64,000 bases of DNA from Symsagittifera roscoffensis (GCF_963678635.1 NC_087064.1:15243802-15307801), one strand, 5' to 3'; numbered from the stretch's first letter, positions 1 to 10,950 are shown. Notes: generated by a model from the sequence alone, not told the origin. A program made the numbers and translations.

Positions 1-316
1 ATGTAGAGTATAGATGCAAATAAAACGTGAGTATAAATGCATATAAATTAAGCACAGTGCATATAAAATAAGCAGTGCATATAAAATAAGCACAGTGCAT
101 ATAAAATAAGCACACCGACCGGTTCTTGTGGCTAGCTTGCGCCACCAAATGATCTTACAAAAAACGAGTTGTACCGAAACAATCGGAAGTTGATTTTGTG
201 ATCTTGATTATGCAAACCGTTTACAGTTGCTTATTTCTTGTTATGTGTGGTGTGTTTACCGAAAATACCCATTATTAAATATGTTTAATACAGTTTTTTC
301 AGAGATTGAGCGCACA
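1..316 (+). repeat. 5' LTR of the BEL/Pao element (left end cut off)
   Basis: This sequence is repeated at 8378-8672 with small differences. It ends in GAGATTGAGCGCACA just before the primer binding site. It contains a short internal tandem repeat of about 20 bases (core CAGTGCATATAAAATAAG) at 53-113. This LTR has four units and the 3' LTR has three. A 3-base indel (CCA) near 143 also separates the copies. The TATAAAA motifs inside the repeat units could serve as TATA boxes, so copy number may change promoter strength (inference). Confidence 0.93.
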
Positions 317-319
317 TTT

Positions 320-337
320 TGGCGCCCAACGTGGGGC
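320..337 (+). promoter_or_regulatory. Primer binding site, tRNA-Lys(CTT) type
   Basis: TGGCGCCCAACGTGGGGC lies three bases after the LTR end. It is the exact complement of the 3' end of the metazoan tRNA-Lys(CUU), the classical Lys1,2 primer site. This fixes the direction of the element and the LTR boundary. Confidence 0.9.
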
Positions 338-460
338 CGATTGTTCTATTAACGAGTGACACCGAAGTCTATTTTTCACGAAGTCGGTCGACACAATTAT
401 TCACGACTTATCGGACAGTTATTAACGCATTTGCACAAAGGACCGAAGACCGAAACAGAG

Positions 461-610
461 TGACCGAGTGTCAAGTTGGCCGAGTGTCCAGTTGGCCCCG
501 AGTGTCTAGTTGGCCGATTGTCCAGCTGGCCGAGCGTCTAGTTGGCCGATTGCCGATTATCCAGTTGGCCGATTGTCCAGTTGGCCGAGTGTCCAGTTGG
601 TCGAGTGTCC
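461..610 (+). repeat. Minisatellite in the BEL leader, ~16-bp unit
   Basis: About nine imperfect copies of a unit like GTTGGCCGAGTGTCCA, with GAGTG/GATTG and TCC/TCT variants, lie between the primer site and the first ORF. Open frames run through it on both strands, but they translate the repeat (for example recurring SSWP), so they are not counted as genes. Confidence 0.85.
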
Positions 611-616
611 AAATAG

Positions 617-1202
617 CCGAAAGTTGTCTGTAAGCCAACAGACGACAAAGCAGACAGACGAAATAACAGACTGGCGAAAGAGAGGCTTGTTCAGGTGCCC
701 GGATTGTTGACTTTTGGTTCAAGTGCAGCTGTGTTTTTCTCGACACCCGAAGTTTTTGGATTTTTTTTCCCGGTGACGCCAATCTCCAATTAAAAACTGT
801 AAGAAGTTTCCAAAACTTTCCATTTGTGCTATAGTTTTATATACGATGTACTTTATGCTAGAATTTTTCCCGCAAGCTAGCACCCGGTAATTTTTCTCAA
901 TACCCAAAATTTTTGGACAGTTCCGTTGAACTGAAATATCTTACAATCGGTACATAGACGAAGACTTGACATTTTTTCTCGATACCAAAATTTTTTGGAT
1001 ATATGTGAACGGAATATTAATCCGTGAAATCGGAACATAGACATGAGGTACTGGACTAGTTTTTTGGATTGGTTTATGACTCGAACCTGCTGACCAAAAT
1101 TTTCCGAAAAACTTTGTGAAAAGTGAAAAAATTGCCAAAAAAATCCTCAAAACGTCCCCAGATTTCTGCGACACTGTGCTGTAACTTGACAACAACCTTA
1201 TG
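617..1202 (+). other. BEL untranslated leader with short repeated motifs
   Basis: No convincing gene is present. A motif of the form TTTTTCTCGA-ACC-AA-TTTTTGGA recurs near 737, 892 and 974, which suggests an old tandem duplication of about 80-155 bases. The block belongs to the retrotransposon because it lies between primer site and gag. Confidence 0.6.
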
Positions 1203-1444
1203 GTAAGTGGTCTGGTAGCAAAATATCAGGCAAATTAAGTTGAGTTTTTTCATCCTCAGGTTTTTTGCGCTTGTGTTGTTGCCTGATCCCCCACCCACCA
1301 TTGGTGAAACTGAAAGCCAGTTCGCTTTAAGTAAATCAAAGCCGTTTCTGCCCGTCCGATTATTGACTTCGTTGCGTGACAGTATTGTTAAGTGGTCAGG
1401 TACGGTGATATTAAGTGAGTTAAGTTGAATTCTTTCATCCTCAG
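1203..1444 (+). other. Twin intron-like segments in the BEL leader
   Basis: A segment from GTAAGT at 1203 to a pyrimidine-rich TTTTTTCATCCTCAG ending at 1259 looks like a 57-base spliceosomal intron. A diverged second copy begins GTTAAGT at 1387 and ends CTTTCATCCTCAG at 1444. Flanking words (AAGTGGTC-GG, GTTAAGTTGA, TCATCCTCAGGTTT, TGTTGTTG) are shared, so the two are a tandem duplication of about 185 bases. Whether they are spliced is inference; alternatively they are only repeated leader sequence. Confidence 0.45.
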
Positions 1445-1547
1445 GTTTACTCCGTGTGTGTTGTTGGAGTTCAACCGACCTACTTAATTTTCCAACCCCA
1501 TTGATACTTAAGCGTAACGAAGCCGTCGAATAGGTCCCCTTAAGTAT

Positions 1548-2192
1548 ATGGTATTCATTCTAGGAGCTAGTTCCTTGGATCACGCGCTCCGAAAACTTCC
1601 CGCTCCGTCCCAAAAGCGCGTCAAAGATACTTGCTTTACGAAGCCAGGTTTAAGTTTGAACTTTAAAGTTAGGGACTCCCAGAAAACAATACAGTACTAC
1701 CTTCATCACTACTTGTCTCACCGTAACGAACTTGTAATTTGGCACGACGCCATTAATAACTCGATAAGTAGGCACCGCAACAACATTAACCGCAAGCTGA
1801 GTAGTGAGCAACTTGTCAATTTGTTATTAAGGTATAGGACAAACATTTGTGCGATCGTATACTGTAGACGGAACGGAACCGAGGATATAGAGGAAAGTTT
1901 AGGTTCAACAGGTATTCTCGTTCTGAACGTCGTGAAAGACTTTATCTCTAAGCGTAAGGCTAAGGACCAGGTACTAATTGAGAAGTACAAAGAGCTTCAC
2001 CAGCCTCCTTCCTCTGAGTTAAAGACTCTCCTCCTTCTAAGGCGTTATAGCGCTGATCTTAACATCCTTAAGACACCTAAGAAGCGGAACCGCTTACCCC
2101 TCAAAGCTTGGAAAGCTATAAAAAATAGGCTTCAGGCAGAAGCTTTGAGACGTCAAGTTCCCCCATCTTGTGAGCCAATGTTGATTTATTAA
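1548..2192 (+). CDS. Unrecognised 214-residue ORF upstream of BEL gag
   Basis: This is an uninterrupted frame from an ATG at 1548, about 90 bases before the gag start region. The product is basic and rich in Lys and Arg (for example RKRKAKD- and KKRNRLPLK-like stretches), with no transmembrane segment, zinc motif or catalytic motif that I recognise. It is intact although the downstream gag and pol are broken. Its position between leader and gag suggests an accessory ORF of this BEL lineage or a captured sequence. A nucleic-acid-binding role would fit the charge, but that is a guess. It could also be an old N-terminal part of gag separated by a stop and about 90 bases. Confidence 0.5.
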   Translation: MVFILGASSLDHALRKLPAPSQKRVKDTCFTKPGLSLNFKVRDSQKTIQYYLHHYLSHRNELVIWHDAINNSISRHRNNINRKLSSEQLVNLLLRYRTNICAIVYCRRNGTEDIEESLGSTGILVLNVVKDFISKRKAKDQVLIEKYKELHQPPSSELKTLLLLRRYSADLNILKTPKKRNRLPLKAWKAIKNRLQAEALRRQVPPSCEPMLIY

Positions 2193-2284
2193 TGCAAATT
2201 TAATTACGTACCAAAACAGTATCTCATTTTATTGATTGTTTTCTATAAGTGGGATCCGTAGAATATTTTCAATTTGTGAAAAAC

Positions 2285-4632
2285 ATGGACAAAAAATTCC
2301 AAAAGTAAGATACGCAAGTTATTTGAAACCCGTCTAAATCTAGAAAATGAGCTGCTTAAAGGTCACTCGTTATTATTTGAGTACATTGAGAATAATAGTC
2401 GCAGCACAAAAATTGACAATGCTGTTTACAAATGTAAAATTGCGTTGGAAAAAGCTGTCGACGTCAATGAGCAATTAATTAGGTTAGCGGGAAAAAAGGA
2501 AAACCCTGAAAAAATTATTGCTCAGCAAGACCTTTGGCTTAAGAAAATAACCGAAATGAACGATAAAGTAATGCATGAAGCTCAGAGTTACAAGATGAGC
2601 CTTGAACCTTCGTCATTTCCAGCAGCCGGCATTACAGGGAGCAAGGGATCTCTACAATAAACTAGGTCTGAGACATCCTCACGCTCGCACAAAACAAGAG
2701 ATTCGGAGGCACTAGTATCTGAAAACAGGTCTAAGGTCTCTAATAAGTCTAAGGAAAGTAGAAAACGTGAGTCACATAAGTCTGATAAATCTGCTTCCAA
2801 TCGTCATACCTCGACTGTTCGCACTATGTCATCAAGTGAGAAACGGCATGAATTAGCTTTAGTAAAACGACGCCATGAGGAGCTGGAAAGGCAGTATCAA
2901 GTATCTTTAAGACTTAAAGAGCAAGAGAACCGTCTTATGTTCGAACAAAGTCAGCATGAACTAGAGCAATTGGCTGAAAGTCATAAAAAGCAACTAATTG
3001 AAATGGAACTGAAACTGTTTGAACTTGAGGACAGTTCATCTGAGGTTAGCGAGAAGGTAGCGGAAAGTAACTCGACAGGAGTAAGTCAACCTAATTCAAA
3101 AGTAGGAACCGATCGGACTAATGATTGGGTAGACTCCGTTAGTTCACAAGCACCTCCTGACGTTGCTAGTGCGCCAGGTTTGCTGGCCTTCACTCCTGTA
3201 CCAATTTCGTCAAAACCAACGACTTCCGCACACTTCGCTCATGCAACAAACACAAGTTTTAGTCATAACCATGAGCACACTGCCTTTAGTGACCCTGGAA
3301 TCCTTAGTCATTCTTTTGCCTTTGCAAGCTTCTGTTCCATCTGTTTCAGTCCCAGTTAACAATATGCATTCTAGTGCACACGTGTTACCCCACCGTTTGC
3401 TGTTCCTTTACAGACCATGAGTTCAAACATAACTAATGGTAGTTTTGCCTTCGCACAACCGGAATCATTACCTGTCCCAATGTTACCGGCAACCCAGTTC
3501 TAGTTTTGTTTCTTTGTCACCTGCATTTGCTGGTGGTGGCTTCTCATCTTCTGGAGTAAACCCAACGCCGGTTTTCTTTTCGGCACCTAATTGCCATGCA
3601 GCGCCAGTCCGGACGCAACATAATCTTCCCTTTGTTCCGCATACTGTGTCACCTAATATCAACGATTACTACACAAGTGATGCAAACTTATGGCGATTGG
3701 CAGCTACAACTCCAATCGTCACGCCTGCTCAGTGTTGTAATGCTGGAAACATTTTTTCTAATGTGACAACTGTTGTCACATCGTGTAACACCGCAGCTCT
3801 GTATACTAGTGGTGGGACTGTGTATTTTAATACTCCCCCAGTTCATCCACAACATGTTCCGCATTTTGTCAATCATACTAATACTGGTTATCAACCAGTC
3901 AACGAAGACTACGCACCGTCTTCCGCTTACCCGAACCAAGGTTGTTCATCGGATCGACCTCTATCCGCTTGTGAATTGGCGGAATTATTGATGCATAGCC
4001 GCAAAGATCATCTTCCTGAATGGAAGTTAGCCCAGTTTGACGGCAACCCGTTAAACTGGCACGAATGGTTTGGTCAGTTTAAGTCCACCGTTGATTCCGC
4101 TGTTCTCACCGGCAAAGCAAAAACCGCAATTGCTGAGTTTAGTTATAGTGGTGTTATGTACAGAGATGCACTGGCCACCTTGCAACGGAAGTTTGGGCAA
4201 CCACATGCCATTGTTGGTGCGCATCTTGATAAGTTGAATACTTTTCCTCCCCTTAAGATGCACAATTGGGAAAATGTCATTAGTTTCTCCTCTGCCATAT
4301 CTGGCCTCGTAGCAGTTTTCAAATCATTGTCATTCAACGATGATCTACAGAGTGTTAACCTGTTAAACCAAGCTGTTAGTAAACTTCCACCTAACCTCAA
4401 GGAAGCTTGGTCAATGCATACTGTTAGGCATAATTGGCAGCGACCATCACTCTTAGACTTTAATAAGTGGTTGAAAGAAAAGGCCGAGGGACATGAAAGA
4501 TTACGTGTACTCAACTCTAAGGCAAAAAACGAGGAGCCAGTTAAACCAAAAACAACCAAAGTTTTTGCAGCCAATAGCCAGGTAACTAGTAAGGCTCAGG
4601 ATAAGTCTAAGTTTCCGCCGTGCGTTGTGTAA
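2285..4632 (+). pseudogene. gag: BEL/Pao gag, broken
   Basis: Gag is the structural protein that forms the virus-like particle. A likely start ATG at 2285 is one frameshift away from the frame that runs 2292-3359. That frame has one in-frame TAA at 2658-2660 and continues without a shift. Residues from about 2826 to 3060 form a strong charged coiled coil (ELERQYQ..., KEQENR..., HELEQLAESHKK). Shifts near 3330 and 3490 lead into the frame 3436-4632. There the DUF1759-type core starts at about 4010 with LPEWKLAQFDGNPLNWHEWF, a signature of Pao/BEL gag. The long Ser/Thr/Pro/Asn-rich stretch 3430-3960 is probably a disordered linker. A CCHC-like knuckle (C..C..GSHA..C) begins at 4618 and is split by a frameshift. 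Confidence 0.88.
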
Positions 4633-5225
4633 GGGTAGTCACGCATTGTAGAACTGTGCCGTTTTCAAGGAAAAGAATGCTACTCAGCGAGCAAAACACG
4701 TGCTACTCAGCGAGCAAAACACGAGCAAAACATGTTAAAAACAATATTCGGATTGGTTCCGAATTAATCAATATTGCTGATTTGCAGAATAAATATCCAC
4801 AATTAGCACCTATTAAGCCCACTCAAAATACTTATGAGGACGTTGAAGTTATTATAGGACAGGACTACTACCACGCCGTTCGACCCATTGAGTTCATCTT
4901 GGGAGATGATAAAAACTCACCGTGTTCCGTTCGCTTACCGATAGGTTGGGTCATAAGTAGTCCGTTGCCGCCGTCCGTTAATTCTACTTCTTCGTGTTTC
5001 AAGTGTGTTGTTGAAAATTCTTCTCTGACCGACCAGATACAATCCTGGTACGAGTTGGAATCTTATGGTGCTTTCAAACAAGTCGATGCCCGTTCCGCCG
5101 CGGATAAACATACTTTATCCATCCTAAATTCTGAAACCGTTCACAATGGCGAAAGATACATTGTGCCTATGCCAGTCTACCAAACAACTATTACTCGTCA
5201 CTCGCCCAATTTAAAACATTGGTGA
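4620..5225 (+). pseudogene. BEL aspartic protease remnant (DUF1758-like) and linker to RT
   Basis: After the disrupted CCHC knuckle the sequence jumps to the late part of the Pao protease domain: a VEVIIGQDYYHAV-like motif and an SVRLPIGWVISSPL motif that match the conserved C-terminal part of this family. The catalytic D[ST]G segment normally found upstream is missing, so an internal deletion of the active-site half is inferred. A local tandem copy (TGCTACTCAGCGAGCAAAACACG, 4678-4721) sits at the damaged point. The protein then leads into the linker before RT; a frameshift near 5210 separates it from the RT frame. Confidence 0.78.
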
Positions 5226-7699
5226 GAAGGTTAAGTAAAGACCCTGAGCTGCGCGAAAGATACGCAGAAACAATTAGAGAGGACATTAGGAAAGGCTATG
5301 TCGTTACCGTCGAACCGCAAGATCCACGTAAGCGTTCCGATCGCGAGTGGTATCTTCCGCACCATCCCGTCGTAAATCCGAATAAGCCGGGTAAGGTGCG
5401 CCAAGTCCTTAAGGGGGCTTCTAAGTTTCACGGCACATCCTTAAATAAGTCTTTATTGGTGGGTCCGGACCTACTCCAAAATTTAATTTTTGTACTTTTG
5501 CGATTCCGTCAACACAAGTACGCCGTCTCCGCGGATATAGAGGGTATGTTCCTCCAGGTAGGAGTCCTTGCCCGCGATCAAATTTCGCTCCGTTTTTTGT
5601 GGCGGGAGGATACCACTTCCGATGTGGTAGTTCATCAGTACACTCGCCATATATTCGGCGCACGGGATTCGCCTACGTGCGCCAATTTCGCGTTGCGAAA
5701 AACAGCAACTGATAATATGTCCACATACCCTGAGGCCGCCTCAGTCGTAAATGAAAAATTTTACATGGACGACTACTTGGATTCATTCGAGAACGTTACC
5801 CATGCAATTAAAATTAGTCGCGATTTGGTTTCCTTACTAAAGTTGGGAGGATTTAATTTGACTAAATTTGTCAGCAATGCTGATGAAATCACTTCAGCAA
5901 TGAACCCCGAGGATTGCGAAACCTCGTCTTCACCTATCAAAGAAATATGTAACGGTGCCGAACAATCATCACACGTCTTAGGTCTTAAGTGAGACCATGT
6001 GAAAGACACATTGGTTTTTAGCAGAGGCGTGGATCGTCCCCTCGATAAAGCAATAACTCAACGAACCGTCTTGAGTTTCGTCTCTTCTGTGTTTGACCCT
6101 GTTGGGTTGGTAGCTCCATACACAGTTAGGGCCCGTCTTTTGCTTAAAGATACTTGGAAAATCAGTGGTCAAAGTTGGGACGACGAATTGCCGGATGACA
6201 TAAGAGATAAGTTTCTCGAGTGGCACTCCGGTCTCCCTCTCTTAGGGCAATTGACTATTCCCCGTTGTTACTCCACAGAGCCTGTGGATCAAATTGAGCT
6301 CCACATGTTCGGTGATAGCACGCAGGACGTTTTCTGTGCGGTTGGGTTTTTGCGTGCGCGACTCTCGAGTTCGCACAAAACTCAAATATCCTTCATCTTT
6401 GGTAAAGCTCGCGTTGCGCCCATGAAAGCGCTATCTATACCGAAGCTAGAGCTTCAAGCTGCTCTGCTCGCCACACGACTGAAAGATGATATACTGACCG
6501 CCCTTACTGTCTCTATTAATCATGTCTACATGTGGACAGATAGCACAACAGTTTTGCAGTGGCTAAACTCCACTGAAAAATTACCTGTGTTCGTCGCTAA
6601 TCGTGTCGGCGAAATCCTCGAATCGACCACTATTGATGAGTGGCACCATGTTTTGAGCGGCGATAATCCATCTGATACCGGTACGCGGGTGATTTCTTCG
6701 GAAGCCCTCAAGGATAGCAGCTGGGTTATTGGTCCGAGCATTCTCAGGACTACTGATTGGCCGTTTATATCCGACGAACGTGTATTCAATAAATTTCGTT
6801 TGAAGGGTCCTTCTTGTGATGTTGATAGTTGCTTGGAGACATCATCTTCCTTCGTCACCGATGTCACATCCATCAAACATCCCGAACACGGGTTCAATTG
6901 GGAAAGGTTCAGTTCCTTTACGAGATATAAACGAGTAGTCGCTTTTATGTTGAGGACGCTGCCTTCACATAAGCATTTTCGTGGTAAGGACTTACGAATC
7001 ACCGACCCCACTGAACTTGATATTGCAGAAAGCAAACTGATTCATCTTGCTCAGATGGAATCCTTCCCCGTTGAGTTAAAAACACTCACCGCTGGCAGAC
7101 CTATTAAGAATAGTAGTAAAATTGCCACATACTCGCCATTTATCGGTCCCGCTGGCATCATTCGTTCCACCGGACGGATTTTTCGCTTGGTGAATACCGA
7201 GTTTGATACTAAGCACCCAGTATTACTCGACGCCCGACATACCCTAGTTCGTTTGTTGGCCCGCAGCCTACACCACAAGCCTTTTCATCAAGGTTTAGAT
7301 TACATGCGCTCCGTTTTAAATATGAAATATGCAATACTTGGGTTGCGCCGACTACTTCGGTCTATCGAAAATCAATGTGTAACATGCCGTAAACGCAAAG
7401 CAAGAACCATCCTGCCAATTATGATCGATTTACCTGTCGAACGTCTCGGATATAAGCAACCACCCTTCAATCATACGGGTGTGGATTACTTTGGACCGCT
7501 TTACGCTCCGGTTCGCAGAAGCACTGAAAAAAGATGGGGATTTATTTTTACTTACCTCACCACCAGGGCTGTACACCTTGAGATTGTACCATCTCTGGAC
7601 ACCAGTTCTTGTGTCATGGGCATTGAACGGTTCATTGCGCGTCGTGGTACGCCAAGCACAATCTGGTCGGATAACGGCACGAACTTCGTTTGTGCGTAA
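5219..7699 (+). pseudogene. pol: BEL pol: reverse transcriptase, RNase H, integrase core
   Basis: One frame covers RT, RNase H and most of integrase, interrupted only by a TGA at 5990-5992 in place of the conserved Trp (VLGLK-W) and ended early by a TAA at 7697. RT: KDPELRERYAETI and WYLPHHPVVNPNKPGKVR near the start, DIEGMFLQV (motif A) near 5536, and catalytic YMDD at 5762-5773. RNase H: FGDSTQDV near 6310 and MWTDSTTVLQW near 6531. Integrase: zinc-binding HHCC with histidines in 7240-7290 and QCVTC near 7374, first catalytic Asp in GVDYFGPL near 7480, second in SDNGTNF near 7670. Motifs are intact, so inactivation comes from the stops rather than active-site decay. Confidence 0.93.
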
Positions 7700-8362
7700 A
7701 AGGAATTACTTGCCTGCATCAAGAGCTGGAAGGGCATGGCTCCGACTATTTTTGCACTTAAAGGTGTTACTTGGAAATTTAACCCGCCAGGCGCACCCCA
7801 TCATGGCGGCTCCTGGGAACGCCTCGTCCGAAGCGTGAAGCGCGTGCTGTACGATATCCTAGGCAGTAGGCGAGTCACCGAAGAGGTGTTAGGAACAACA
7901 CTCTGCTTAGTTGAGCAGGCTTTGAATTCGAGGCCAATCACTCCCGTTAGTACTGATTCACGCGAGTTAGAAGCGTTAACCCCAAACCACTTTTTGCTTG
8001 GACAACATGCCAAAGCTTTCCTTCGCTTTTACCCGGGGAGCACTTCGATCACAAGAAAAGGTACGTGCGAGCGCAGCCATATGTAAACGCGATTTGGTCT
8101 CGTTGGCTTCGAGAATACGTTCCCTCGCTGAATAAGCGTGTCAAGTGGCACACTCATTCTGACTTCACCCTTGAAACAGGCGATCTCGTGTGGGTATTGA
8201 TCCCGATAGTCCGCGTGGGTACTACCCTCTCGCCCGAATCGTCAAGCTAAAATACGGGCAGGACGGTTGCGCTCAATCCGCCCTTGTTAAGACCGCAACC
8301 CGTGAAGTCACTCGGCCGACCGTTAAGCTCGCTCCGGTTCTTCCTTCTTCAGGTGGGGAGCA
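7700..8362 (+). pseudogene. BEL integrase end and DUF5641-like C-terminal domain
   Basis: The integrase frame continues unchanged after the TAA at 7697-7699 (GAA-to-TAA would explain it). It carries the third catalytic residue in HHGGSWERLVR near 7818 and then LNSRPITP and LTPNHFLLG, which are family landmarks. A shift near 8045 in a G run moves the sequence to the frame holding WSRWLREYVPSL and GDLVWV. A second shift near 8190 leads to the frame with PRGYYPLARIVKL and TRPTVKLAPVL, the usual end of BEL/Pao Pol. The last codons run directly into the polypurine tract. Confidence 0.88.
8351..8362 (+). promoter_or_regulatory. Polypurine tract of the BEL element
   Basis: AGGTGGGGAGCA precedes the LTR start TGTTGC. 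GGTGGGGAG followed by TGTTG is a common plus-strand primer and LTR edge in BEL/Pao elements. It sets the 3' LTR start about 15 bases left of the part visible at the left end of the window. Confidence 0.8.
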
Positions 8363-8672
8363 TGTTGCAATGCAAAATGTAGAGTATAGATGCATATAAA
8401 ACAAGAGTATAAATGCATATAAAATAAGCACAGTGCATATAAAATAAGCACAGTGCATATAAAATAAGCACACCGACCGGTTCTTGTGGCTAGCTTGCGC
8501 CAAATGATCTTGCAAAAAACGAGTTGTACCGAAACAATCGGAAGTTGATTTTGTGATCTTGATTATGCAAACCGGTTACAGTTGCTTATTTCTTGTTATG
8601 TGTGGTGTGTTTACCGAAAAAAACCCATAAATAAATTTGTTTAATACAGTTTTTTCAGAGATTGAGCGCACA
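8363..8672 (+). repeat. 3' LTR of the BEL/Pao element
   Basis: Begins TGTTGC after the polypurine tract and ends GAGATTGAGCGCACA. It matches 1-316 except for scattered substitutions, one fewer 20-base internal repeat unit and a 3-base deletion near 8502. Start TG and end CA are standard for LTRs. Confidence 0.92.
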
Positions 8673-8744
8673 CACACCATTCTATTGAAAAAGTTACACT
8701 TCATTTCGAGAAACTTCAAAAGGAAGTTTTAAATGACCGAAAAC

Positions 8745-8975
8745 AATATGTTGAGCATAGCACTGAAACTTCATCGGTTAAACCGTCCGATTTGGTGTGC
8801 TCCATGACTCCGTTTTAGGGCCATTGCTTTTTCTATTATATAAACGATTTGCCTGATGTACACATTGTTCTCTTTGTTGATGGTCTCTTTGCTTACACTG
8901 AAAAATGCCTTGATAAACACTGAAAAATGCCTTGATAAGTTTTAAAAAATCTGTTGACCATAAATAGGGACAAAT
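8745..8975 (+). pseudogene. Fragment of a CR1/Jockey-type LINE reverse transcriptase
   Basis: Translation gives SVLGPLLF and, after a one-base shift, YINDLPD followed by LFVDGLFAYTE. These are RT motif B (GSVLGPLLFLLYINDLP) and motif C, where the usual FADD is changed to FVDG. Only about 75 codons remain, directly after the BEL 3' LTR, so this is older DNA into which BEL may have inserted. Confidence 0.7.
8895..8938 (+). repeat. 22-bp perfect direct duplication
   Basis: ACACTGAAAAATGCCTTGATAA occurs twice in direct succession inside the LINE RT fragment. It probably arose by replication slippage and disrupts the RT frame after motif C. Confidence 0.9.
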
Positions 8976-8979
8976 GAGC

Positions 8980-10950
8980 ATCTGTTAACTTTGGGGGGAA
9001 AATGCTAATTTCAAATACCTACTCCTTGTATTAAAAACATCAATCAAAAATATTGAAATGAAAATAACTCGAACTCAAAAAACACATTTAAAAAAATTGC
9101 AAAAAAAAACAGCCCTGTTTTGTGGAATTTTATTTAAGGCTAAGAAAAATTCTTTAAAAATCAGCTCTTAGTGTTTTACAAAGCTTTTGATAATCCACTA
9201 TACAACATAAGTCTAACTTTGCATGGAATAACGTATGAACGTATTCTAAAAATTCATTTTTAAGAAAAACCATGAAAGAAATAACGGAGTTATGCAAAGA
9301 AAAAAATTTATAACTAACTATTTATGAGCTTTATACAGCTCAGTTAGCAAAAAAAAAAACAATTTGCGCAGCTGGGCCAAAATATCAAATTAATTTGCCT
9401 GACTGATTAGATCTTTTCCACCGGCGTTCTACTCTAGCATCTACATAAGTTTATTTAAAAAAAAACAGGGAATAAAAACAGCTGCCAGATCAATAATGAT
9501 TAGGCGCAAGGCTTCTCTATAACTTTTTGCTCGCAAATAATCCGGTAAATTTTGACATGAAAACAGTTGCCTAAAAACATCTTTTTAAATGGTTTAAGAT
9601 TTTCAATTTGTTTTATATCAGAGGCTCTTTTTCCTTGCCCCCCCCCCCTGCAAATTATATAATTATAATAAAAATTACTGTTCACATTGTCCGATTGTCA
9701 TGAAAAATGACATGCAGACTAATTAGGCCATGACAAACATTTGGTCTTCATAATCAATCTAGTAAAACCACTCGTTTAGAATCATAAAATTGACACTCGT
9801 GTGAGGGGGGAAAAGGAAAAAGACCCATATCAGACAATAGGGACAATCAAAAATTGCTGTTTCAAAAACTTCTCACCATATTATACTTGATCCACTTTTT
9901 CACTTTTTTCAGGGTAAATATCGATATAAATTCTTCAGAAAGAATGGATTATAATCAATTGCGGGGTCCCAACATTTTATTATATTCGATTATAACTGCA
10001 GCATTTTGTAAAAAAAAAATTAATATAAACGATTACTATCCATGCAACCTCGCTGCGGATAACCAAGCAAAAAAAAACAAAAAAAGTGTAAGTTGGAAAC
10101 AATCTAACGATTGGTTAAAAAAATTGAGCGAGAAATTCCGCTTCACGCGATTCGAACTCACACTCTCGGAAACACTGTTTCAAAACTTGCTTGTCTGCTA
10201 TGAGATCTGATGGATAGTAATCGATTACAATGGATTTTTATGGTGTGTCTACATCAAATAATAATCGAATTAAATGACTTAAGAATCGATTCTAAACAAA
10301 GTAGAAATCACTTTAATCCATCAAAATCGAGTATAACTGATTATGATAGATTGTAATTGTTTTAAGCAGTAGCAAGACATTTCGAAAGCCTATTCAAATA
10401 CATTCAAAACTTGAACGTTGCAACCATTTAATTGAGACTTACTTCTGACTTCTATTGAAACACTTTCATACTGTTTTCTAATTGCCTTCTTCGCAATTTT
10501 TTGTGCCCACCTCATTATTGTGGACTAAAGAACAACTTTATAAGATTAAGCATGAAAATTAACAAAATTTTTCATCGCCTAATTAGTAAGTATGTCAATT
10601 TTCATATCATCTGGGCAGTGATCAAAATTTTTACTTATAAAAACTTGCAAGTTGGCAAAAAAGAGCCAATTTTATTTGGAGGTCTCTCTCAACCCCCCCC
10701 CCCCCCATTTACCCAACACTTAAAATGGAGGGGATGGGATGTTGAAAATGAAAAAATTGGTTTTAAAAGTGTGAGATAAATGGCTATGAGAAAATCAAGT
10801 CAATTTACGTGAATTAAAAAATCGAGTAGAATGTGAGTATTGCAGCACAAGCTGCAACTTTTAAAATTTTGAAACTACTTATAATCAATCAAAATCCATT
10901 TAAATGGATTTTGAAAGGATTGTAACAGATTTAAATTTTTCGAACAAAAA
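8980..10950. other. AT-rich stretch without a recognisable gene
   Basis: I see homopolymer A/T runs, two C tracts (near 9641 and 10691) and several ATCGATTATAATGGATTTT-like words near 9950, 10220 and 10330. These words may be remains of a dispersed repeat. Open frames here have low-complexity Lys/Asn or Phe/Ile composition and no motifs, so none is called. Confidence 0.6.

Larger units (their letters stand above)
1..8672 (+). mobile_element. BEL/Pao LTR retrotransposon, near full length but defective
   Basis: Two near-identical LTRs bracket a primer binding site, gag, a protease remnant, reverse transcriptase, RNase H, integrase with its C-terminal domain, and a polypurine tract. The order PR-RT-RH-IN, the gag domain of DUF1759 type, the A17-type protease/RT linker and the DUF5641-like integrase tail are diagnostic of BEL/Pao. 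The window begins inside the 5' LTR: the 3' copy shows about 15 extra bases at the LTR start. LTR copies differ at roughly a dozen positions plus small indels, so the insertion is not recent. Coding frames carry nonsense changes at 2658, 5990 and 7697, frameshifts in gag, near 4620, 5215, 8045 and 8190, and loss of the protease active-site segment, so it cannot be autonomous. The target-site duplication cannot be tested because the left flank is outside the window. Confidence 0.93.

Noticed and set aside
319-710. Open frames of 60-104 codons over the leader repeat, both strands
   Set aside because: They are translations of the 16-base minisatellite; repeats with a length not divisible by three give long frames on both strands.
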